A DNA stretch of 64,000 nt from Trebouxia sp. TZW2008 (GCA_002118135.1 BDIU01000277.1:1-64000), one strand, 5' to 3'; shown: positions 46,901-58,295, numbered from the stretch's first letter. Translations and numbers: made by a program. Notes: a model not told the origin generated them from the letters alone.

Positions 46901-49900
46901 CTTTTCATCTCCCTCATTAGTTTGAGCACAATGTGACAATAACCCCACCCAAAGAAAGCTGTCACAAGTAAGGACAAGTTCTTGCAGGCAGGTGAGGCAG
47001 CTTTTTTGAAGGAGCGGAACAGCGCCCATGAGCTGATTCATAGCATAGCAATCAGGGAGGAGAGGGGGCGGACTGCACAGCGGGAGCAGCTACAAGCCCT
47101 GCAAGATGGACTGGACCATGCATGGTACCAAGCGCTTCAGCACCAGGGTATGATCCTACTGAGTCTGCCATTGTGAAACTCAGGGACCATTATGCAGTTT
47201 GTCTTTGTGCAAGCATACCGAAGCAGTGTTCAAAGCCAGGCATGTGTCAGAAGGCTGGCAGATTGCCATGATTTCACACAATCACTGCTGAGCTGTTGCA
47301 GCAACTCTGTTCTGTAGATCGTGAATACGACATATAGGGTCTTTGCTGATGCACAATGTAATAACCAACAAGTTGCGCGTGTCAAGTGGTGGTCATTCCT
47401 GTGATATGACCTTTTAGGCAAGTGTTTCTGAGCTGTGGCGAGTGACCCTCAAGGCGTTGTAACCAGATTGCTTTCTTGCATTCAAGCTGCAGTTGCAAAC
47501 ATGGTGATCCCCAAAGTTACAGTCAATTTCAGGTGCATTGTAATGCAGAAAATGTGCAACTCAAGTATCGCTGTATGTGTAGGGCAAGCTGAGTTGATGA
47601 GGGAGAAGATGGCTGAACAGCAGGCCAAATGGGAGGCAGAGAGGCAAGACCTGCACAGTCAGCTGCAGAAGTCCAACAAGGCCAGGCAGATCGCCACTAC
47701 AGAAGAAGGCCTGCAACTGCAGGTTCAACGCTGGCAGGTAGCTAAGCAAAAGCTCTCTCAGATAATCCACGTTACTGCTATGCTTGATAGGTCAGGCTGA
47801 CTTTGTGCATGCAAAACTGCTGCAAGCAGCACAGACTGCAGGTGAAGCGTGTCATTACATGCAATGATTGCAAGATTTGCTGATCCTCTGCTGGCTTGCT
47901 GCTGAAGAAGTTTGGAGGAGGGATTACATGATTTTAGTGCACCCAAATTGTAGTTACAAACCCTGCATCATCAACATTGCATGGATGTGATCAAATGTTC
48001 CAGCAACAGCCTCAGCAGCTGAGTATGCTTTCACCAAGCTACATTTGAGCGCTGCAAGTTGAAATATGCAAGCACTGTGGGCCCAAATTCCACCCACAGC
48101 CGTATGGTCACAACCTAGGAGCATACTATATAACATGTTTCTGACCATAGAATGCTGCCATGTAGATTGCCAGCACATGGGTCACTGAGGAAGCACAGGG
48201 CAACGCCGTGAATGACAAGGGGCAGTCTGAAGATGACAGCCAGCTTTCTGCCCTTTGGGCTTCTGGCCGCCTCAAGGTGAGCCTTGACTCCAGCCTTGGC
48301 TGCTTCTGCTTTTTCACCCAATCACCAAACACCTCACATCCTGCTGCAATGAACATTCTTTGAAAGGGCACTCGATCTAAGGACAAGCTCAACCTGAGGA
48401 CAATGCCATTGGTAGCCAACTGTATTCTGACTGCAGTGGTCCCTCTGAGTAAGGACAATTCGATGTAAGGTCCATATTTTGGGTAACCCAAGCAGTCATT
48501 ACAAAGAGAGTTTACTGTAGTGTACATAGACAAAGCACCGGCAGTTTTGTCAGCCTTTGTGACTTGGCAGTGAAGCACAGTCGCTGAACAGTCATTCACC
48601 AATTTTTACACAGCTGACTCACCCTGTCCTCATCTTGCCTGACGTGAATCTGTTCATACTGAATCAACCCCACCTGACCTTTTTTGTTGGGTAAAGCAAC
48701 AGCTGATATGCAGACTGACACTGCAACACTATGCAGAGCTTTCACCACCCATCCAATAACAGACTGATCATACACACCTGTACAAATCCACAGCAAGGAC
48801 TGTGTTGCGGAGCAGTCAGCATTTTGAATTTTGACACTGTGACTTTGCTGTAGGTGAGGGAGATTGCGATGGCCATAGACCAGGCAGACTTGGGACACAC
48901 TGCTGGCAGTGAGAAGCATGAAAGGAATGCGGGCAGCTGGTTGAGTGGTCTGCCTGAGCGCAACGCCTACACAACACCTGCAAGGCTGTGGTCAAATGAT
49001 GCTGCTGACGACCAGCAGGCGATGGAAAAAAGTGGTACCCAAAGTCTGTGTTTCAGATTACCAACTAGCTCATTTGCTTCAGACTTGTTGACTCAACTCA
49101 ACTCATTTGCTACAGATCAATTGCGATTCACATCATGGGATATCAACAAACTAGCTCGTCTGCGCTACATGCAGTTGAAACAGTGATAGCGATATTTACG
49201 CAGACCGAGCTTCCGCTCATGTTTGTTTCTGTTTCCAGCCATTGACAGTGTGAAGCTGGCTTGCAGGAGCAAGCAGAAGAGGTTATGGGCTACCTGTCTA
49301 CTGAGCCATTCACCTCTTCAGTCTTCTCTGAGGTGAGCTACTGTTGCCAACCCTTATCTTCTTCAGCTGAGATGAATTACATCATCAACTCTGCTGGACA
49401 GGCTTCCGCATGATCTTGCCCTGTTCCAAAGACCTCTCTGACCATGTGTGCTGGAAGTGTGCAGCTTGTCTCTGCAGCAGCGCAAAATTGATGTCAATTG
49501 CCCAAAATCACAGGCGCAGCTTACGTTATTTATATGCAACAGATTCCCTTTTCAAAATCAAGCCCTGCTCTTTCTGCTAGTTTTGTGTGCCATGGAGTGC
49601 TCCTCAACTGTCATCAGTCATCAGCGCACGTGACTGTATGCAACACTGAGAATCCCGCAGACAAGCACGGTGCTTGCTGCTGCTTACGACTTGGCTATGT
49701 GCAGCAGTCTCAATTGCGCCTTTCACTGTGCCTGTTGCTGTATGCTTACGCACTTGACTGCATGCAGACATTGAAGCAGATGACAGAGGGGCACCCTGCA
49801 GCTGAGGAGGCAAGCAGCTCCAGTTCAGACGCTGAGGAGGCTGGAGTAGAGAGCGCAAGCGCTGTAGACAAGGTGAATTGTGATGTGTGGACACGCAGAC

Positions 49901-52900
49901 TGCAATGTCGCAACAGCTGCCATTACTTTTCAGCGCATCCTGCGGCAAGAGAGGTCTCTACCTTGGCACTGCCAGTGCATGGAAAATAAAAGCGGTTTTG
50001 TGACTGTAAATGTGCCATGTGGCTCTGACTTGTGTTACTCATCGTCACTGAGGCGCTTGCCATTTGCTTACCACCCTCCTCCCATTCATACTTGGTATTG
50101 CTTGCCAGCAGGTGACACCAGCCTGCTAGCCACCTGCAGATGCTCTAGCAACCTCCAAGCAGTCCTTCTTTACAGATGACCCTCAAGTGATCCAAATTCA
50201 TTTTGTATAACCAGGTGGACAAAGTCAGCTTGACAGCTGAGGAGCTTCCCACTTCCAGTAGCCTCAAAGGCAACAGGCATGTGCTGAGGGAGGGGACCAG
50301 CCCAGCCAATGGACCCTGTGAGCACAGTGATACACCACGCCAAAAGGCCCCAGTATCAGATGCTCCAGAGGTTGCTTCATCAAGTGCCGCTCAGGACCAG
50401 CAGGTGTGCAGCATGACTCTGTTTCTTGAAGTACTTAAGTGTACTGTTCAAGCCAGTATGGAAATAAGGGTTTGTAAAAGGCCAGTCTCACAATTTTGTT
50501 TTGTCTTGTACTTTGTCACCTGCTGTGGACAGCTTACACTCATGTAAGAAGCGTGCCGTATTCTGCACCCGACTTCAGTAATCACATGCAATAATGGTCA
50601 CATCAGACAGCTTCAAGGTCTTGTTGTACATATCTGAATCAGATAGTGTTCTCTACAGAATGTGCCTGACTGCAACCCAGTCACGCCATCAGTCTCAAGC
50701 AGTAATGCTGAGCTGCCATCAGAGCACTTGTTACCAAGCTCTGGTAGCATGCCTGCTAAGCTGACTCTTGTGATGCGTCTCATGCAGGACGCCCCTGACT
50801 GCAACTCAGAGGCACCATCAGTCTCAAGTCAGGAGGGTGCTGAACTGTCAACAGAGCAGTCATTGCCAAGTTGCAGTGATGCGCATACTTCTGGACAAGA
50901 GACTGTTGACGTCAGTCATGCTGAGTGCACATCAGAGGTAGGGTGCCTATGCAAATGATTCTGTTGATCCTCTGGGGTTTTCCTGTTTTGCTTGCTGTTT
51001 GTCAGCATGCGCATGCGTGCAGTTCTTGCATGAGCTGATGCACAAGGGCTCATATATACTATTGTTGTGATACTTGCTCGCCACAACCGTGTGCATGTGT
51101 TCGTGCTCAGATTCATGTTGCTGGTTGTAAGTATATTTGTGACAACCTGTGCCCTCTACCTTTATTTTGCTTGACTTTTTCTTTTGTTGCTTTGACTATT
51201 TTCTTTGCTTGACCTGATCCTAAGCTGTGCAGCTGCTGGCCAGCATGGTGACCCAGGAGAAGATGACAAGCAGCCAACCTGTGCCTCAGCAGGCAAGCAG
51301 CTCCAGCCCAAGAGGTGCGGGAGCTCACGTGAATGCTGAGCATCAGTCACCAAGCACATCAGGCCAGGTACAGTTGCCGTTCATCAGTAGAGGCGCTTTG
51401 AGCAGAATTTGGCATGCTACACAGTGCATATTAAGCACGAGCTTTTTCTAGGGTTGAAGCATGCAAGGTATGTGCATCAACGGCAGCAGCAGTGGTGGGC
51501 ATGATACTTGTTTATTTGTGTGAGTCGAGCAGCAGCAACATCAGCCAGGGCCACTGCAGTGAAAGCATGAGCTGGCCCGTTTGTGCACAATATACAGCGC
51601 ACTTTGTAGCAACTTGTTACATTCTAGAAACAGCAGTCAAACATTTGTGACAGCTTTCATGAGCTGAACTGCACAGCTGATGCAAAAGATGCATGGGCAT
51701 TGTGACTGTAGTATCCATTTGGGCCATGCCGAGCAGTCCAACGTAGGATGTATGACACATCACTTCAGTGCAACACCATACGCAGTACTCAATATTCACA
51801 ACCCAGTACATGATACGCGATGAATCATATATTAGAGTATCAATCACCGAACTGGCGAGAATGGACATTCACTGTACTACCTTGTACTAGGTGCTATTCA
51901 TGTGCTGTGCTGAAGCTGCTGTGTGTGATGCAGAGTGTGTCTGCCATTGGCCCCTGCGCCAACATGTCTATGGCCAAAGAGCAATCTGCACCGAGCTGCA
52001 GCAGCAAGGGTATTGTTGGCGAGGAGGTCAACAAGACATACATCACTCAGATGTTGCCAGAGGTATGTCTTTGCTCAGGCTTGTTTGTACAAAGGTGCCT
52101 GGCTCAGTGCTGTTTTTGTGGTTTGATACCCAGGTACCTCAGGTCCCCAGCTGCTCACAGCAGTGTCGCCAAGCGGAACCTGCCTGTGCGTCTACTGTTC
52201 TGCTGCCAGAAACAGCAAGCAGCCCAAGCAGCTCTGGCAGCAGCCAGGCTGAGCCTGCTATGGACAGGCCTGCATCAGTCAGCAGCTGTGGCAGCAGCAG
52301 TGCTAATGTTCCATGCAGCAGCTCTGGCAGCACTCATGCTGAGGTTCCTTGCAGCAGCTCTGTTGAGTCTGCTGCTGACAGGCCTGCAGAAGCCAGCAGC
52401 TGTGGCAGCGGCAGTGCAGATGTCCCATGCAGCAGCTTTGGCAGCAACAGTGCTCATGTCCCATGCAACAGCACTGATGAGCCTGCTACTCACAATCCTG
52501 CAGTAGCAAGCAGCTCCACTGCAGAAGCTGTTGAAGCAGCTGACGGCCCATCAGCCGGATGCAGCGAGCCTCGAGCGAGTGCTTGTCCTGGCGACGACGC
52601 AGAGTCATCCCGCCGGTATGAGCAGGTACGAACAAGCTCTTGTGTGTCCGCAGAAGCTCGTAGCCAGGTGTACAGCGGCTGCACGACTTGCCGCAACAGA
52701 AGCATGCATGTTATGATCAGCTCGTGTCCTAGGCAATAGCATATACCTGTACTGTTGCTTGTGTCTGGATGCACGTTTTACGAAAATCAATTTGTTTTCA
52801 GAAGCTGCGCTGACTTTCTGCGTCTGCATGACAGGCCGAACAGCCCCACGCTGAGAGGATCAGGTCGAGCGGCTCTTCCAACAGTTGGTGGGGCGCGGCA

Positions 52901-54581
52901 AGTTATGTGGCAGGACTCGCAACATCATGGTCACGGCAGGTAATTTCACGTTCGCATCTTTGCTCTCATTGTTAGACCCGCACCATGCGGTATGAGTACT
53001 CAGCTCAACTTCTGTTGCAGCCCATGGTGCAAGCAGAGCCAGCTGAACATCAACTTGAGTCCCAGCCTCACGCCCCCTGGCAGCCACAGCCAAGTCCAGC
53101 TGATTTACAGGTTGCACCACAGCAGCAGGGCGAAGTTGACCGTGTGCTGCAGCAAGCGGAAGACAGGGCTCAGGCAAGGCTTCACTGCTAATCATGGTAC
53201 AATGATATCTCTTTACAGCGTCTGCTTTGGCTGGCATAACAAATGTACTTGTCCAAAGGTGTTATTACATAAAGCTACCAGTGCAGTCAGGATGCAGTGA
53301 TCAGTTTCTTAATTACGTTGTCCTTATAAAGAGAAGGTCCTCAGCTCAAGTGCCCTTACACGCAGAGATCACTGCACCTCTTCAGATCTTTGGCAAAAAG
53401 TGCTGACTCACTTTGCTTTGCTTGCAGAGCTCACGCTTGGCCATTCTCAATGAGGAGTATGCAGAAGCCATTGTGCACTGTGACGAAGGTCTCGAGTTGG
53501 GGGTTGACGACGACAAGCTGAAGGCGCGCTTGTTCCACAACAGGGGCTTGGCCTACAAACGGCTGAAGCAGTACATCCCTGCAATCTCTTCCTGCAGCGT
53601 TGCTGCCAACTTGTGCACCCGACAAGAACCGTTGTGGACAAGGCAGGCCGCGTACAGGGCTATTGGGGCGTACGGGCTGGCTCTGCAGGTATGTTCTGAC
53701 CCAGTTTTGGGCAAACACGTTGTTTAAGCACTTGCTCAAGTCATTTCAGTGTATATCACAGCTGTAGCGTCTAACGAATGGAGTTTTAGAAAATTATAGG
53801 ACAGCAGTTGCTGCAACCAACAGCAGCTGCATACATTCGTACTTGTCATTGCTAGCATGCAGCTAGCTGGTATCAACCATGCTGAGCTGGATATCTTGCT
53901 GTTATGTGATATGTTGGTCCAGCCATATGCGCAGATACATCTCACCTTGGATCCCTAAAGAAGGTCTGCTGAACCTGATGTTACTTCTGTTGTTTATGTC
54001 TGCCAGCGGTCAGTGCACAGAGATCATTGAGTTGAGCAACTTGCCTTGACTAAAAAGGCTTCTTTGCTTTGCAGGACCTTGAAGTGCTGAAAGAGAGAGG
54101 GTTTAAGGTGTCAAAGCGGCAGATGGATTGCCTGCGTGGATATCCCCGCCAAGAGCTTGACTACGAGGTGGTGTTTGGGGTCAAGCATGTTCCAATGCAA
54201 CAGCGCAAAGAAGCAGCAAGATCAGCTTACAAGTATGCCCTTCATCTCAAGCACAAGCAAGATTGTCAACACAATCATTGCATGCTGTAGTGCGTGGCTC
54301 CACTTAGGTATGGGCCTACTGTGAGTGCACCCAAATCAATTGTGGCCAATTTGCTGAGCCAATGAATGAATATGGCAGTGATACATACTGCAGCCGCTGT
54401 TACTGCTCTGAAAACTGTGATGGAAGTTATGCAGACTGAGTGCGATGATGTTGACGTTCACTTTGCCTATGCCTGCAGGAAGCTGTCATTGCGATTCCAC
54501 CCAGACAAAGCAGCTGCAGACGAGAAGGAGGTGGCAACGGCTGTGTTTGTGCTGCTTAAAGCTGCTGCTGAGGAGATGTGA
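40935..54581 (+). CDS. Large coiled-coil protein with C-terminal TPR and J-domain segment
   Basis: A gene of about 25 exons. Exon 1 (40935-40998, MNSVSSSTTIRSRFGASLRS) is Ser/Arg-rich and targeting-like. Then 41099-41184, 41333-41548, 41801-41939, 42164-42243, 42483-42545 and 43314-43430, all joining in phase. Six module exons follow at 44326-47737, then acidic and Ser-rich linkers (48.17-52.62 kb), 53021-53173, a TPR exon 53428-53688 (AEAIVHCDEGLELG, RGLAYKRLKQYIPAI), 54075-54232 and 54479-54581. The end reads YKKLSLRFHPDKAAAD, a J-domain helix II with the HPD motif that stimulates Hsp70, and stops soon after helix III with TGA. TPR followed by J suggests an Hsp70 co-chaperone tethered by a long coiled coil. 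An in-frame TAA interrupts one module exon (45087-45089). I know no named protein with this arrangement. Confidence 0.75.
41618..41700 (+). repeat. TTC-rich pyrimidine tract
   Basis: An intronic run of TTC and CTT triplets in the coiled-coil gene, interrupted by CTGCTGCAGCAG. It is not part of the exon chain. Confidence 0.7.
42943..43110 (+). repeat. Two truncated upstream copies of the exon at 43314
   Basis: After TCAG acceptors at about 42942 and 43073 the sequence reads GCGGAGATCCATGCTATCAG and GCGGAAGTTGATGCTATCAG, matching GCGGAAGTGGATGCTATCAG at 43314. Both copies lose similarity within about 50 bp. The second runs into the 40-bp minisatellite. Confidence 0.85.
43116..43195 (+). repeat. 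40-bp G-rich minisatellite (two units)
   Basis: Two nearly identical units of GGGTATAGGGGTATAGGGG plus TAGTATCCGGGAAAAGATTC. Each unit has four G-runs with short loops, so it could form a G-quadruplex on this strand. Confidence 0.9.
44168..44240 (+). repeat. Truncated copy of module exon A
   Basis: After a CTGCAG acceptor it reads ACEAAAWRQYDSMC, nearly identical to AREAAAWRQYDSVC of module A1 at 44326. It then ends early in GGGLQCT without a good donor. Confidence 0.8.
44326..45119 (+). other. Two-exon coiled-coil module 1 (A1 44326-44485, B1 44962-45119)
   Basis: A1 is 160 bp (AREAAAWRQYDSVCEHERSL, then LQALQDELDEAWAKALQHQG). B1 reads DEVALLRAAMCKQQAISEEA and is Gln-rich. A ends in phase 1 and B completes the codon. 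B1 contains an in-frame TAA at 45087-45089, between QAQA and VLAQQLEMAK. Confidence 0.8.
45466..45642 (+). mobile_element. MITE with perfect 20-bp inverted repeats (best-preserved copy)
   Basis: The left end TACAGTAAACTCTCTTTGTA is the exact reverse complement of the right end TACAAAGAGAGTTTACTGTA. The TA at each edge is a plausible target duplication of the Tc1/mariner-pogo superfamily. It is 177 bp, non-coding, with internal GTCCTTACATC words. It lies in the intron between module exons B1 and A2, ending 40 bp before the A2 exon. Confidence 0.9.
45682..46597 (+). other. Two-exon coiled-coil module 2 (A2 45682-45841, B2 46428-46597)
   Basis: A2 is 160 bp (AGDASAMKERDSALELVRSI, then LQALQDELDHAWAEALNQQG). 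B2 is 170 bp (TFFKEETQRLHSELEAQQQQ). Splice phases equal those of modules 1 and 3. Confidence 0.85.
46988..47737 (+). other. Two-exon coiled-coil module 3 (A3 46988-47147, B3 47583-47737)
   Basis: A3 is 160 bp (AGEAAFLKERNSAHELIHSI, then LQALQDGLDHAWYQALQHQG). B3 reads ELMREKMAEQQAKWEAERQD and uses an earlier donor than B2. A2 and A3 are more alike than either is to A1. Confidence 0.85.
48345..48519 (-). mobile_element. MITE copy, inverted orientation
   Basis: The right end TACAAAGAGAGTTTACTGTA preceded by GTAACCCAAGCAGTCAT mirrors the left end of the copy at 45466. The left end (TGCAATGAACATTCTTTG) is diverged. It is intronic in the coiled-coil gene. Confidence 0.8.
50659..50938 (+). other. 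Exon block with an internal repeat in the Ser-rich linker
   Basis: Two units, NVPDCNPVTPSVSSSNAELP and DAPDCNSEAPSVSSQEGAEL, continue similarly to LPSSG and LPSCS. The segment between them (KLTLVMRLMQ, ending CATGCAG) looks like a retained intron tail, so these may be two exons derived by duplication. Confidence 0.6.
52135..52618 (+). other. Ser/Cys-rich repetitive exon
   Basis: One long open exon of imperfect repeats based on SS-G-S-A-VPCSSSGS (NVPCSSSGS, EVPCSSS, DVPCSSFGS, HVPCNS). Low complexity suggests a disordered linker. A shifted frame is also open and Leu/Ala-rich, which is an effect of the repeat. Confidence 0.65.
53198..53376 (+). mobile_element. MITE copy in a GC-AG intron
   Basis: The left end TACAATGATATCTCTTTACAG and the following CGTCTGCTTTGG match the 45466 copy with substitutions. 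The right end is CAGAGATCACTGCA. The intron 53174-53427 begins CAG|GCAAGG; both flanking exons are in phase, supporting a true GC donor. Confidence 0.75.
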
Positions 54582-55447
54582 GCCACACATAGCAACAGCT
54601 TTGGTCAATAACATGCTGAGCATGCTGCAGTTTGTCAGAATGATGGCATCCCTGACACTATCTAGCGTTTCTACAGCACATTTTATTTCTTGTTTATGCA
54701 AGCTGAAAGTGCCGATACCCCATTGTTGCAGGAGTTGTTCTGTGGAAAACAGCAACTCCGAAATTTTGAAAAGGCAGGCTGTGTCGTAGCATTGGATCTG
54801 GTGCAGCAACGTGCTGGTCGCTATTCATTTGGCGGTGTCTCCTTGCTTTATTCACTTGATTGCACGTATGCACAACTGTACCTTTGACGTCTTGCATGCA
54901 TCATGCATGGCATGTAGATTGTGTTGTGGCTACAGTGCTGCCTGCTGCATCCTGCTGCTGCCCATGGCAACTGAAGATGTGACGTAAGGTCGTTCTCTTC
55001 ATGTCACTGTTGCGTCACCCAATTGCATTCAACAGCTTGGCAATCAACTGCCCCTGGCCGTGCATGGGCATGCACAGGTTGCCGCACAGACTCAAAATAG
55101 GGCTGAGATAGCAAGCACTGCCATAACACTCAACAGGGCGTTACAGACATAATGAACATGTTTGCAAAGGTCGAGGAGCTTGTATTTCGGGCAACACAAG
55201 GGTGAGTCGTGACTGCAAACGCCCTGTATGCTCAGCAAAGACCCTGCACAGCACAAACAACGCAGCAGGCATTGCCATAGATCAAAGGGAAGACGCGATT
55301 TTTTGCAATGCTGAAGCTGTACCACCCAAAAAGTTTGCTACAATTGCTTGAGCATCTGTTTGGCAGACTTTTGCTGTAATTTGTTGCTCCAGTCAAACAT
55401 TCCAGACACACTAGCGAAGGCCTCTGCTTGCCTGTGCAAACTTAGGT
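54582..55447. other. Intergenic stretch between convergent genes
   Basis: No gene seen. It should hold the 3'UTRs of the TPR/J gene and of the minus-strand gene ending at 55448. Confidence 0.5.
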
Positions 55448-57343
55448 TCACATTGGCTGCTCGTCTGCATCCTCCACAACAACATCACCACCATCCTCAC
55501 CATGCTGCAAAAGAATCAGAGCTGTGAAATAGACAAAGATGGAGCTGTTTAGTGATGCATAAAGCGTGACATGCATTGTCTGCAGATGTTCACAGTTTCA
55601 GGCTGTGCAGAACCAATTGTAAACCTGACATAAACATATTTGCTGCAGCATGTAGCTTACTCCAATGAGCAAGGCTCTGTCACACCCTTCTTCATGCGTG
55701 CAGGCAGTTCAAGCAGTCATGATCGTGTCTGAAAGGCTATTCTCTGCAATGCACAGATACGGTTGCATTGAAGCAAGAGCCTTTAGTAAGTATTTTCAAG
55801 ATGCACACCTTTGTTCAGTCACGTGCAAGCTCACATTGGACAAGGTGTAGTGCATGTCTGTGGCGTTCTTGACGCGCCTTGAGCCTTTTGAGATACTGTC
55901 TTCCACTGCACCCACAGCTTGCCACATCTCAGCTACCTCATGTTGGCACCTTCTTAGGTGACCCTGGTTACAGCACATCAAAGCTACGGGTCATCTATCG
56001 TAAGTCACTGAGCGTGAAAACTGAGCGTGAAACTGAGCGTGAAAACTGGCTAGTCTAGTCTCTGGCAATGCGCACGTTCTGCATGCATTTGAATGCATCG
56101 CCATGCCACAGGCAACGTACAGTTTGGATGCTGGCAGCTGCTTACTGTGATGTGGCATTTGGGTATTTCTACACAACAACAGTCTGGTCACAACAATGCA
56201 TACACTTGCAGTCACTTTGATCATCACCTCTCTGTTCTCTAGTTTGGTAAGACATGCCTTGTCTAGCTAAAGAAAGTCCTGATCCGGATACACTCTGCCG
56301 CAAAAGTACGTCTTTTGCCATGCTCTTCTTTCTTACGACTGCAGAGACACAGATACCAAAAGCTTATGATCAACAAGGTGAGCTCTGCCTTTTTGACACT
56401 GCACGTGGCAAGGCCGACATTCATTATAGAGCATAAAACCACCCCAGCACTCTTATGAGGCAAATAACTTATTCATGCAAACCATAAACAATGAGTATTG
56501 AGTTGGACAGCATGCAGTGCACAGCCTTATGTTCATGTTTCTGAAGTTTGGGGCATCTTCTATATCCACAGCCATCATTGGTTGTCTTGTTTGGTATGCA
56601 CTTTCATAAGTTGCAATCAGGCTATCAAAAGCCCTCCTGTGATCGCCTCTGCACTCTTCCAGCTTGTTGATCAGTTGCTGTTTTTCCTGCTGTAAAAGGA
56701 CAATGTTTTCCTGCAAAACATGTAACTTTCAAAATCTGCTCTGGAGTGGACTACAAGATGTTGTCACCTGACTGTATTCTTCGAGACTATGCACCTGATG
56801 AAAAACGCATCCAGACCATACAACATACATCACACACCAAGCAGAACTGCAGGCAATGACAAGCGTGTTTAGCTTGAGATCTACCTTTGTCCCCAGACGA
56901 CAAAAGGCAGAAGCACACCCTTGCACCCCTTTCTGAGCCCCTGGAATGCGTCTCACTGCAAAACTGCAAAGGAGATACCTCGCAGCCAAAACTTTTGAAA
57001 AGCTCTCATCATGTTGTCGTATGCCTCGTCAGCATTTCCCTGCATGTCATGAAGGCATTTAAGATTGTTTCTCACAGCACAGATCAGCACAGCACAGCAC
57101 AGCACAGCACAGCGCAGCACAGCACAGCATTTCTCGATCCTGAGAAGGATACAAAGCAAGCATTGCATACATTTTATTGTTGTTGCTCGTGAAGGATGCC
57201 CGTTGGCAAATTGTTATCTTTGATGTGCACAACCATCATACAGTCAATGGAAAAGTAATAGAAGTAGATGAGCGCAGCGGACTCACCATGGCATTGCCTC
57301 CTACTGGAATCTCCTCTTGTTGTGCTGAGCTTGCTGCTGCCAT
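55448..57343 (-). CDS. Small coiled-coil hypothetical protein
   Basis: Proposed start ATG 57343 (AAGATGGCAGCAGC context, MAAASSAQQEEIPVGGNAM, donor GTGAGT). In-phase exons follow: GNADEAYDNMMRAFQKFWLR (about 57.0 kb), RRIPGAQKGVQGC (about 56.9 kb), a 27-bp exon VHSLEEYSQ (about 56.79 kb), ENIVLLQQEKQQLINKLEEC (about 56.7 kb), GHLRRCQHEVAEMWQAVGAV (about 55.96 kb) and an acidic tail ending DADEQPM with TGA at 55448-55450. The centre is a predicted coiled coil and the whole is roughly 200 residues. I do not recognise the family. One exon border near 56.5 kb is unclear. Confidence 0.5.
57072..57129 (+). repeat. CACAG microsatellite
   Basis: About ten CACAG units with one G variant, in an intron of the minus-strand gene. 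Same motif as 34708-34770. Confidence 0.95.
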
Positions 57344-57394
57344 CTTCTTCAAGCCTGCACAGTGAATGTGACTTTCAGCATGCTGGACAGTCAC

Positions 57395-58295
57395 CGGACA
57401 GCTGAAAGGCCTTGCTCAGCTGAATGCAGGCGTATTCTCAACAATGCCTCACTCGGGTCCAGTGCATGCTGTTTGGCATATTTGATACTGGCGTCCACAG
57501 CACAGCATGTTGCATTGAGTGGACCGTACTCCTGAACCACGCAAGCTGACCTGAGGGCCATCCCAACAAGGTCCCAATACGGTCCAGGAAACACAACAAG
57601 GTTTGTGCATCAGACTAGCAAGCCTGCATCAGACCAATTTCCCAAAACTGCTTCGCTTGGCCTCATGCAGGTTGTAAGCTTTCAGCGTTATGCGGTGTTT
57701 GGGTAAGTCTGCGCTGCAGCAGCATCAAGGCACTGCAGCCAGGTGACAACAAATCCAGAACAGTTGCTACTTACTACCGATGCCATCAGATTTTGTTTCG
57801 CTCTTTGTGAGCAAGCCAATGCATGCAAAGTGGCCAGAGCCTGCTCCGTGATGATGCAAGCATGGATTGTGAGCTTTTGTACACGTTGCAGAGCACCCGC
57901 TGACAGGCACCAGTAGTTGCAAATGGGTTCACTGCTATGATTGCAGTTGCACATAACCCGCACCCCCAGGAAGGCACGCTCAGCGCATTTCACATTGCGA
58001 CGCTGTGCTATGTCATGCAGGCGGTGTTGATTGCCAGCATAACATGTTGCAAGGATGATTGCACAGAACAAGCACGGAGTTTGTTTTGATTGTACACACA
58101 AGCAACTGTCTCCTGGAAGCTCAGGTACATTGGCATCAACACCACTGTGTCAAATACAGGTCACACTAAAGTAGCCAAAATGCAAGCCTTACAGGCCCCT
58201 GAGACAGGTCCCTGCTGCTGACTGGATTTGTCAGTTCAGAAGCAAACACCTTGTTTCAAGGGTATGCAAGGCCTCCGCTATGGCTACGCTGCTGT
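57395..58295 (-). CDS. Possible ARM/HEAT-like gene fragment
   Basis: Three exon candidates with good splice sites: 58250-58295 (SSVAIAEALHTLETR), about 57.78-57.90 kb (EQALATLHALACSQRAKQNL, donor GTAAGT) and 57395-57531 (EYGPLNATCCAVDASIKYAK, donor GTGACT). The EQALATLHALAC pattern resembles an armadillo repeat helix pair. A further exon at about 57.28-57.36 kb would overlap the proposed start of the neighbouring gene, so the two might be one gene. Low certainty. Confidence 0.3.

Noticed and set aside
51600..51895. Possible fifth MITE ending CATTCACTGTA
   Set aside because: No matching left end could be seen and internal words are missing.
51820..52506. 228-codon Leu/Ala-rich ORF
   Set aside because: It is the shifted frame of the Ser/Cys repeat exon; the frame consistent with splice phase is the Ser/Cys one.
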